Source: Deltaproteobacteria bacterium HGW-Deltaproteobacteria-1 (GTDB taxonomy: Bacteria; Desulfobacterota; Syntrophia; Syntrophales; Smithellaceae). Taken from it: a stretch of 38,116 nucleotides of DNA. Positions 33,081 to 38,116 of this stretch are shown piece by piece. Where the stretch lies: positions 1 through 38,116 of the forward strand of contig PHBN01000003.1 in the NCBI GenBank assembly GCA_002840635.1. Direction: 5' to 3'. The notes under the pieces are model-generated. The model saw only the letters and a list, made by a program, of their open reading frames with translations. It searched no databases and was not told the origin of the DNA. A program made the position numbers and the translations under genes. Position 1 is the stretch's first letter. Each line of letters opens with the position of its first letter.

Positions 33081-33854
33081 TTATTTCGGAAATCTAACGC
33101 GTCCATCAGCGAACGCTGAATAAATTAATTCCAGGCAACAATTGATCGATTGTTTTGATACTTTCCATGCAGTTGTATATCTGCCTCCACGTTTTAAATA
33201 GGAACATTCTTCATTCACCCAGTACTTCTCGCGGTGTTCGTCTTCCCGGTTGTTCTCGTTAAAATGTCTCAACTCTGGCATGCCAGACAAAGCGGCCGCT
33301 TTCCTCAACTCGGAGAACAGGGTTATTGTATGCATCGACCAGCCGATTATAAAAAAAGGTTCTTCTTTTATATTCAAGCCCTCAGTCATTATTACGCAAT
33401 CATCAATTTCACGACTGGCAATAATAACGGCTTTTGCCTGATCCGGCTTAACCTGTTCAAACAAGCATCGCCCAAGATTCAATTTGTTTTTATGTTTTTC
33501 AGTGGTTTGTTTTTGTATTTGTTCTTTTTCTTCTTTATATGAAATAGCTTTTTTGTACAATACTTTTACATGATCTTCCGGCAGGGTATCCGATAAAATA
33601 TAGGTTTGTGTTCGGCTATCGTTCTTGCTGCTTATCCATTCAAGATCACCAGCATACTTCACACAAAGTTCTAGAGTATCGATATTGAGAATTATGTACC
33701 TCATGCCTTGTTCGGGGAAGCGATTGCTAATCCCCAAATGTTCAGCCACAACAAAACGCGGTGTATCAAAATCCGCCTGCTGCAATAATGTTCCAATGGA
33801 TAAATTGTTTTTGTCGCTAGAATTAATTGACTTTTCAAGGTGATTTGATAACAT
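33081..33854 (-). CDS. Unknown protein (257 aa) upstream of the kinase
   Basis: I do not recognise a family. From the ATG at 33854 (AAAGGAG upstream; the tracked start is 33872) it has no signal peptide or membrane helix. Predicted structure mixes strands and helices: FVVAEHLGISNRFPEQGMRYIIL-like strands near residue 40, a Lys/Gln-rich helix (YKEEKEQIQKQTTEKHKNK), then QAKAVIIASREIDDCVIMTE and a C-terminal aromatic/Cys stretch (YTTAWKVSKQSINCCLELIY). It lies about 95 bases before the kinase gene and 85 bases after the AAA ATPase, all in one direction, so it may be a partner or signal receiver of the kinase pair. Confidence 0.65.
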   Translation of the reverse strand: MLSNHLEKSINSSDKNNLSIGTLLQQADFDTPRFVVAEHLGISNRFPEQGMRYIILNIDTLELCVKYAGDLEWISSKNDSRTQTYILSDTLPEDHVKVLYKKAISYKEEKEQIQKQTTEKHKNKLNLGRCLFEQVKPDQAKAVIIASREIDDCVIMTEGLNIKEEPFFIIGWSMHTITLFSELRKAAALSGMPELRHFNENNREDEHREKYWVNEECSYLKRGGRYTTAWKVSKQSINCCLELIYSAFADGRVRFPK

Positions 33855-33939
33855 CTCTTTGACTCCTTTCACTGGGGGTTATTGTTTCACCAGGGGCGGT
33901 TACTTTGCCGAGTGCCGCCCCTAATTTATTTCTAAGTGC

Positions 33940-35049
33940 TTAAGTTTTTAGCCACTTTTCAAATATTGGATCGACCACCTTCCATCCGTCTTTCTGTTGT
34001 TCGATAAGATCAAGTTTTTTAAGTTTGGATAGGCTGCTTTGAACGCCACCCTGAGAGCCAAGGTGATACTCAACGAGGAATGAATTGCTGAAGATGTTTA
34101 TCGGTCTTGCTTTGGCAATGGCCTGGAGGAGCCGTTTCTGGTTCATGGTCAGATTGATGAAGATGTTCTCGTAATCAGGCGCCTCCATGGCAATGAGAAG
34201 CTCTTGAGTTTCACTAAGGGCATTGCCCTTTGCCTTCATGTCAAAGAACAGCATGGAAAGCTTTTGAATATAGTAGGGGTAGGAGTCGCAGAAAGTGACA
34301 ATCTGTTGTGCCTGTTCCGGGGACAGGGACGTGCCGCCTTTTTTGAAGGTTCTTACAAGAAAGGGTACCATTTCCGTTTCGGGGATTTTCGGTAGTGGCA
34401 TGATATATGCGCTTTTGTAAAAGGGTCGTTTGCGATCCTCAAACATATCTCTGAGAATGGTGCGGCGGCTTCCCAGCATCATAAAAGATACATGCTTTGC
34501 GGCCTGCATGCCCGAACGCAGAAGGGCCTCGATCTTTTTGGAATCCTTCAGGGTGCATATTTCCTGAAATTCATCAAGGATGAGACAGACCTTAATCTTC
34601 TGCTTGGCGCAGTATTCATCAAGGGCGCCGATAACGGTTTCAATGTGGACTACAGCGTTCACATCTCCGAGGGATACTGAAATTTCGGGATTCTTGGTGA
34701 TGGGGTCAAAAGACATGCTCAAGCGCAGGTTTTTGAAAAAGCCCGCAATCCTGGACATTGCGGAGCTATGATCGGCGGCATTGTGTCCGAGGGCCTGCAC
34801 GATGCACCTGTAGAGTTTAGCCGCGACATCCTCATTGGATGTTATGGAAAAGAGATCAACATAGACGCCGACCATCTTTTTTTCCAGCCGACCCATTACA
34901 ACACGGGCAAGGCTGGATTTACCATACCGGCGGGGGGCGTACACAACCGTATGGATGCCGGAAAGCATGTTTTTCATCAGCAGGTCGATTTCTGCGACCC
35001 GGTTGCAGAAGAGGTCGTCTGTGGCTAAGGTAAGTCTAAAAGGGTTCAT
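33940..35049 (-). CDS. AAA ATPase with C-terminal winged helix (archaeal ATPase-like)
   Basis: The 369-residue protein from the ATG at 35049 (AAAGG site) has Walker A YAPRRYGKSSLA, Walker B VCLILDEFQEIC and the sensor region MMLGSRRTILRDMF. The last 70 residues (NQKRLLQAIAKARPINIFSN, GGVQSSLSKLKKLDLIEQQ) form a winged helix. This is the build of STAND-like/archaeal ATPase-fold proteins (PF01637 type), common in Desulfobacterota; the cellular role is mostly unknown. It has its own sigma70 promoter with tandem operators, so it may regulate itself. It could also be a toxin- or defence-like NTPase, but nothing proves that. Confidence 0.85.
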   Translation of the reverse strand: MNPFRLTLATDDLFCNRVAEIDLLMKNMLSGIHTVVYAPRRYGKSSLARVVMGRLEKKMVGVYVDLFSITSNEDVAAKLYRCIVQALGHNAADHSSAMSRIAGFFKNLRLSMSFDPITKNPEISVSLGDVNAVVHIETVIGALDEYCAKQKIKVCLILDEFQEICTLKDSKKIEALLRSGMQAAKHVSFMMLGSRRTILRDMFEDRKRPFYKSAYIMPLPKIPETEMVPFLVRTFKKGGTSLSPEQAQQIVTFCDSYPYYIQKLSMLFFDMKAKGNALSETQELLIAMEAPDYENIFINLTMNQKRLLQAIAKARPINIFSNSFLVEYHLGSQGGVQSSLSKLKKLDLIEQQKDGWKVVDPIFEKWLKT

Positions 35050-35063
35050 GGGGTTATTGCCTT

Positions 35064-35090
35064 TCAATTATTGAATCTCAATTATTGAAT
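35064..35090. promoter_or_regulatory. Tandem operator between AAA-ATPase promoter and start codon
   Basis: The 13-mer TCAATTATTGAAT occurs twice, 14 bases apart (35064-35076, 35078-35090). Each includes the palindrome TTCAAT-N-ATTGAA or most of it. Placement between the -10 box and the ATG suits repression. Confidence 0.65.
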
Positions 35091-35093
35091 ATC

Positions 35094-35122
35094 AATATAA
35101 TGAAGGGGGTTTTGTTTGTCAA
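35094..35122 (-). promoter_or_regulatory. Strong sigma70 promoter of the AAA ATPase gene
   Basis: TTGACA (35117-35122) and TATATT (35094-35099) are separated by 17 bases, near-consensus spacing. The start of transcription should lie near 35087, inside the tandem operator. The -35 box overlaps the stop of the upstream membrane-protein gene. Confidence 0.75.
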
Positions 35123-35334
35123 GGAATACTTTCGGTAGCTTTCCACGATACCAAACCCCATATTGCTAAGGCAAAATAAACAACGAACAGCGCCCCTTGC
35201 TCAATCATCCCTGATTTAAAATTAATAATCGCCCATGCTGCATTTGAAAATATCCAAAAGGCAAACCCTAACCGCTTTTTCTTCACGTTTAAAATAACTC
35301 CTGCTATTGATAATGCTGTTAATATCCAGAGCAT
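35119..35334 (-). CDS. Small membrane protein (71 aa, PnuC-like fold fragment)
   Basis: Three hydrophobic segments (LWILTALSIAGVILNV, FAFWIFSNAAWAIINF, ALFVVYFALAIWGLVSW) fill most of the protein. The pattern, including GFAFWIFSNAAWAI, resembles short proteins related to nicotinamide mononucleotide transporters found in phages and plasmids. A GGAGAA ribosome site is present. The role is unknown; it is far shorter than a full transporter. Confidence 0.65.
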   Translation of the reverse strand: MLWILTALSIAGVILNVKKKRLGFAFWIFSNAAWAIINFKSGMIEQGALFVVYFALAIWGLVSWKATESIP

Positions 35335-35354
35335 CTTTATTTCTCCTTATCCGT

Positions 35355-35378
35355 TCCCCGTCATGCCGATAGGACAGC
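35355..35378 (-). repeat. 24-bp repeat, copy A
   Basis: This segment occurs again at 37123..37146 with one mismatch. Here it lies upstream of the small membrane protein gene; on the minus strand it contains GGCATGACGGGGA. Confidence 0.7.
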
Positions 35379-35388
35379 GTTTTTAAGA

Positions 35389-35718
35389 TTAAAGAACGTT
35401 GACCGTCCATATCGGTGCTACGACAAAGCCAGTATGAACACGTTTACCCGTATCAACAAACAAGCCGGAAGCAAGCGCAGCCTTCGCAAACGGCTCATTT
35501 TCACTCCACGTTTTAACAAGAATCTCATTTGTCTGTAAATGGATGTGAGGAAGACAAACCGTTAAAGTGCCAAACGGTTCCCCATTTGGTAAACATCCAA
35601 AGATCGCCAGCTGATTTCTTCTTTCATAAAAATCAGTATTCAAAACAACGTCATACTTCTGGCCAAAAACGTCAACCTCTAATAATTTCCCATTTATAAA
35701 ATTTGCCGCATTTTTCAT
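35389..35718 (-). CDS. DUF4313 protein
   Basis: The 109 residues follow the DUF4313 pattern: a strand-rich start (LLEVDVFGQKYDVVLNTDFY), NQLAIFGCLPNGEPFGTLTV, HLQTNEILVKTWSENEPFAK and the C-terminal GLFVDTGKRVHTGFVVAP. The family occurs on plasmids and phages near antirestriction genes; function unknown. Its leader, including the ribosome site GAAAGGAGAAATA, is the same 99-bp sequence that precedes ardC, so the two are probably expressed together. Confidence 0.82.
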   Translation of the reverse strand: MKNAANFINGKLLEVDVFGQKYDVVLNTDFYERRNQLAIFGCLPNGEPFGTLTVCLPHIHLQTNEILVKTWSENEPFAKAALASGLFVDTGKRVHTGFVVAPIWTVNVL

Positions 35719-35722
35719 TGTT

Positions 35723-35821
35723 TATTTCTCCTTTCGATTTAAAATGGTTTTCCTTACAAAACATTTTTAAAAACCAGCTTCGCATTGGAAGCGGCCCCCA
35801 GGGCGAAAAGGACGCCAGAGG
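35723..35821 (-). repeat. 99-bp leader repeat, copy A (before DUF4313)
   Basis: Identical to 38018..38116. On the transcript strand it has three potential stem-loops (GGCG/CGCC, GCTTC/GAAGC, TGGTTTT/AAAACCA) followed by the ribosome site AAAGGAG; the repeat ends five bases before the start codon. It may be a cis-acting RNA or a shared promoter region. Confidence 0.9.
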
Positions 35822-35837
35822 GAGGGGCAGGGGATGA

Positions 35838-35855
35838 GGGAAGATATATCTTCCC
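35838..35855. repeat. 18-bp perfect palindrome
   Basis: GGGAAGATATATCTTCCC is fully self-complementary. It lies upstream of the DUF4313 leader and downstream of the HigBA pair; it may be an operator for the former or a hairpin ending the latter. Confidence 0.6.
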
Positions 35856-35981
35856 TGGGCTTCCCCGACGAATTTAAAAAGGGGCTGTTTTAAAAGAGAT
35901 TAAATGAAATGGTTTTAAGTCGAAATAATAGCCTCCGTTCCTTGGTAGGGAAGGGCAACGGATTAACGGCTTTAAATTCAA

Positions 35982-36305
35982 TCAGGCAAAAACGACTTCA
36001 AGGTCGGCTGTTTTATGGCGTAGCGGTTTGGACTTAACAACAATCTGAACATCCTGGCCAAGAACAGTGAGAAAACAAATCAGACGCTCAAGAGAAAAAC
36101 CTGATAGATTGCCATTCATAATAGCTGATACTTTAGGTTGAGTTGTTCCCAGTATTTTTGCTGCCTCAATTTGATTAAGATGCTGTTTTTGAATTATTTC
36201 GCTGATTTTTAAAGCAAGCCGTGCTTTTGCCAAACGTTCTTCTGCATCTGGCAACTCAAGATCTGCAAATACATTTCCGCTGCTCATGGTTATTTTATTT
36301 TTCAT
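35982..36305 (-). CDS. higA: HigA-type antitoxin (XRE helix-turn-helix)
   Basis: The protein contains an XRE fold: LALKISEIIQKQHLNQIEAA, KILGTTQPKVSAIMNG and LSGFSLERLICFLTVLGQDV. This is the HigA/XRE antitoxin type that pairs with Gp49-like toxins, neutralising them and repressing the operon. Two starts are possible: 36317 (ATGA overlap with the toxin stop) or 36305 (MKNKITMSSG), preceded by GAGGG at good distance; I prefer the latter. The toxin-first order is usual for HigBA. Confidence 0.88.
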   Translation of the reverse strand: MKNKITMSSGNVFADLELPDAEERLAKARLALKISEIIQKQHLNQIEAAKILGTTQPKVSAIMNGNLSGFSLERLICFLTVLGQDVQIVVKSKPLRHKTADLEVVFA

Positions 36306-36313
36306 AACGTCCC

Positions 36314-36679
36314 TCATTTATTGAATTGTGAATCATGGTATTCCATAGCTGTTTTTAGTCTGCTATTGATCAAGTCAATTTCTTGTTTTGGTGTTTCACT
36401 GCCAGATTTCGACTTTTTTTTGAAAGCATGCAGAACATAGATTATTCCTTCAAGCTTTGTTGTATATACAATCCTGTATGTATCACCTGAATAATTATCA
36501 ACAATTTCAAGCACTCCAGCCCCGCGAAAACCTTTTAATGGTTTTGCGGCCAGATGTTTGCCTCCAATTTGAGCACAATATAAAGCAAAACCAGCAACAT
36601 CTTTTACCTCAGCCGGAAACTTTATAAGAGATTCTTTGCTGTTGCCTATCCAGATTAACGGCTTTGCATTCGTTTTCAT
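36314..36679 (-). CDS. higB: HigB-type toxin (RelE/ParE superfamily, Gp49-like)
   Basis: The 121-residue protein reads IGNSKESLIKFPAEVKDVAG, AAKPLKGFRGAGVLEIVDNY, YRIVYTTKLEGIIYVLHAF and KKSKSGSETPKQEIDLINSR, the strands and helices of the phage-derived Gp49/HigB family. Such toxins cut mRNA on the ribosome. It stabilises the plasmid together with higA. A sigma70-like promoter ends so close to the ATG that the message may have no leader. Confidence 0.9.
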   Translation of the reverse strand: MKTNAKPLIWIGNSKESLIKFPAEVKDVAGFALYCAQIGGKHLAAKPLKGFRGAGVLEIVDNYSGDTYRIVYTTKLEGIIYVLHAFKKKSKSGSETPKQEIDLINSRLKTAMEYHDSQFNK

Positions 36680-36686
36680 TATTTGT

Positions 36687-36714
36687 ATTATACCATATTT
36701 GGGATAATTAACAA
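36687..36714 (-). promoter_or_regulatory. Promoter of higBA, apparently leaderless
   Basis: TTGTTA (36709-36714) and TATAAT (36687-36692) are 16 bases apart. The -10 box ends seven bases before the higB ATG, so transcription should begin at or next to the start codon. Confidence 0.65.
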
Positions 36715-36745
36715 GCGGAAATATTATATTCCCTCTCCTGCCGAA

Positions 36746-36780
36746 TTAAAACAACCCTCCGGGGGGGGGCTGGGTTTTAA
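36746..36780 (-). terminator. Terminator-like hairpin behind the 111-residue gene
   Basis: On the minus strand TTAAAACCC pairs with GGG and TTTTAA across a C/G-run loop with a three-base bulge. It lies between the 36797 stop codon and the higBA promoter, so it may insulate the toxin operon from ardC transcription. Confidence 0.45.
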
Positions 36781-36796
36781 AGATTATTGCAAATAT

Positions 36797-37132
36797 TTAT
36801 AAACCGATAATAAAGGGACCTATCTGTGTCCCAAGTTGCGCCTTGGCCGTAACGTCGGCAATGATTGTGTCTTGTTTTTCTCTAGGCACGCCTTCCGCCG
36901 TCCATTTATCCCGAAGCCTTTTTTCCGCTTTGTCTGCCTGCTTTGTTTTTGGTTCCGTATAGTTTATCGCTTGCATAATTATTGCCTCAACACATCCCTG
37001 CAAGTCGCCCCTGCTCATTTTGTCTTCCGCCTGGTTGTCAATTAAATGTAATACCTTATCTGTCAATTCCATATATTTTTTAAATTTATCTTTTGACATT
37101 TCCACTTTAAAAACTCTCTTTCTCCCCGTCAT
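36797..37132 (-). CDS. Hypothetical protein (111 aa) downstream of ardC
   Basis: The protein is charged and helical (KVEMSKDKFKKYMELTDKVL, DNQAEDKMSRGDLQGCVEAI, KRLRDKWTAEGVPREKQDTI) with no recognised domain. The tracked ATG (37132) lies inside a 24-bp repeat; an internal ATG at 37099 (MSKDKFKKYM) has AAAGTGG close by. It begins 27 bases after ardC, so the two are likely one operon. Confidence 0.6.
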   Translation of the reverse strand: MTGRKRVFKVEMSKDKFKKYMELTDKVLHLIDNQAEDKMSRGDLQGCVEAIIMQAINYTEPKTKQADKAEKRLRDKWTAEGVPREKQDTIIADVTAKAQLGTQIGPFIIGL

Positions 37133-37146
37133 GCCGCTAGGACAGC
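37123..37146 (-). repeat. 24-bp repeat, copy B
   Basis: Matches 35355..35378 with one mismatch and spans the tracked start codon of the 111-residue gene. Confidence 0.7.
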
Positions 37147-37159
37147 TTACAGTGATTAA

Positions 37160-38011
37160 TCAAGCCTCGTTGTGGCAAAGTATAAAATCGGTGGCCTTTT
37201 GTGCTTGTGCAGCGGCCAGGATGACCATTTTCGGGTCGTCTTTTAACTTCTTTAACCATGACTTTATATAGGCCGCACTATTATCAATGGTTTTGTTGTC
37301 TATCTGGCAATGGCCACATAAAAAGGCCGCTCCCATTTCAGCCACAAGTTCTTCTTTGCTATAGTCTTGCGTTCCGAAAGCTGCGATGCCGCTAATAATT
37401 CCTTTTCTATTTAAGCGGCTCTCGTGGCCTGTGCTGTGTGTTAGTTCATGGAAAAGCGTGCTGTAATATTCTTCTGATCCGTCAAAGGTTTCCATCTTAG
37501 GCATATTAACACGGTCTTTTGAGGGGATATAATAAGCTCGTTGGTCGTTGTAAGTAATTTCCGGACGTTTGGGCATGGCCATAACGACGGTTTCGCATTG
37601 TGCCATTTTCTCCAGGTCGTTATATTTAACAGCCATCGCCGGGATCTTACGTTCGTCTAATCCTTCAAGTTGTCCGATATTAAAAACGGTGTAATATCGT
37701 AAAAAAGGAAAATGGTCGGCAGACAGGTTTCCTTCTTCGTCGGTTTTGTTCATCCATTTCCAGAAAATAACGGGAGTTCCTTTTTCTCCTTTTTTCACCA
37801 TGCCGCCAAGCTCAAGCGCTTGTTTGAAGCTCACCCAATAAGGGGAACTGTAACCCATTGCGTTGAGGATGAAAACATTAACCCCTCTGTATTCTTTCTT
37901 TGTGATTAGGTTTTTCGGGGCTTCGCCGCCTGTCCACGGTTTATGCCAAGGAATGGTCCCTTGTTCTAGTTTATCGATAATACGTGCGGTGATGATTTCT
38001 TCGATTTTCAT
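37160..38011 (-). CDS. ardC: ArdC-type antirestriction protein
   Basis: The N-terminal half is the ssDNA-binding ArdC domain (ITARIIDKLEQGTIPWHKPW, PKNLITKKEYRGVNVFIL, SPYWVSFKQALELGGMVKKG) and the C-terminal half a zinc metallopeptidase-like domain with YYSTLFHELTHSTGHESRLN (HELTH motif plus later Glu in EELVAEMGAAFLC). ArdC proteins coat or protect incoming single strands against restriction after transfer. The ATG at 38011 is chosen over the tracked 38080 because the family start MKIEEIITARI is there with AAAGGAGA upstream. Its leader is the 99-bp repeat. Confidence 0.95.
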   Translation of the reverse strand: MKIEEIITARIIDKLEQGTIPWHKPWTGGEAPKNLITKKEYRGVNVFILNAMGYSSPYWVSFKQALELGGMVKKGEKGTPVIFWKWMNKTDEEGNLSADHFPFLRYYTVFNIGQLEGLDERKIPAMAVKYNDLEKMAQCETVVMAMPKRPEITYNDQRAYYIPSKDRVNMPKMETFDGSEEYYSTLFHELTHSTGHESRLNRKGIISGIAAFGTQDYSKEELVAEMGAAFLCGHCQIDNKTIDNSAAYIKSWLKKLKDDPKMVILAAAQAQKATDFILCHNEA

Positions 38012-38017
38012 TTTCTC

Positions 38018-38116
38018 TATTTCTCCTTTCGATTTAAAATGGTTTTCCTTACAAAACATTTTTAAAAACCAGCTTCGCATTGGAAGCGGCCCCCAGGGCG
38101 AAAAGGACGCCAGAGG
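38018..38116 (-). repeat. 99-bp leader repeat, copy B (before ardC; runs to window edge)
   Basis: Identical to 35723..35821. It ends exactly where the window ends, so the true repeat may be longer. Confidence 0.9.

Noticed and set aside
33940-35049. AAA ATPase as a transposition protein (TniB/IstB-like)
   Set aside because: No transposase or terminal inverted repeats are nearby, and the C-terminal winged helix and ARRYGKS-type P-loop fit archaeal-type ATPases better.

Overview
The window looks like a large part of a self-transmissible, iteron-controlled plasmid (or plasmid-like integrative element) from an anaerobic Gram-negative bacterium. A syntrophic or sulfate-reducing Desulfobacterota host is my best guess. 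It rests on the cargo (rubredoxin, DUF2769 and DUF302 proteins, universal stress protein, a PEP-CTERM remnant), the moderate-to-low G+C and the AT-rich intergenic DNA; no rRNA or other taxonomic marker is present. Nearly every gene is on the minus strand; the only convincing plus-strand gene is an alpha/beta hydrolase at 28.2-29.1 kb.

Layout. (1) 1-5.8 kb is accessory cargo: DUF6448 (cut by the window edge), a frameshifted DUF302 gene, UspA, a decayed wrbA, rubredoxin, DUF2769, a broken PEP-CTERM gene, YheU, small unknown proteins and a secreted thermonuclease. Three of these genes carry frameshifts, and a 43-bp piece of wrbA has been copied into the PEP-CTERM remnant. (2) 6.0-24.7 kb is a complete conjugation module in the order known from Tn4371-family elements. 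In transcription order it is DUF2840, topB, traF, lytic transglycosylase, DUF3363 relaxase, traG, RHH, trbB-C-D-E-J-K-L-F-G-I, DUF2274, traX. (3) 24.7-28.2 kb is replication and partition: about 1.2 kb without genes, holding several dyads and ten iterons, followed by rep, a ribbon-helix-helix partner and parA, with shared palindromic operators. (4) 28.2-35.3 kb holds the hydrolase, then a sigma54 response regulator, an atypical histidine kinase, an unknown 257-residue protein and an AAA ATPase with its own promoter and tandem operator. (5) 35.4-38.1 kb is an anti-host-defence and stability region: DUF4313, a HigBA-type toxin-antitoxin pair, a small unknown protein and the antirestriction protein ArdC.

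How it fits together. Rep should bind the iterons and ParA/RHH should hold copies in dividing cells. The relaxase with TraG and the Trb type IV secretion system move single-stranded DNA to a recipient, where ArdC would protect it from restriction and HigBA would select for retention. TrbK should exclude redundant transfer.

The most unusual signals are these: an exact 20-bp iteron inside a small coding gene 20 kb from the origin; an iteron array that switches from a strict 22-bp period to about 110 bp; a C-terminal tail shared by TrbJ and the exclusion lipoprotein TrbK; a 99-bp identical leader in front of ardC and the DUF4313 gene, ending exactly at the window edge; and the kinase/regulator/unknown/AAA locus, whose sigma54 AAA domain carries an insert of about 70 residues.
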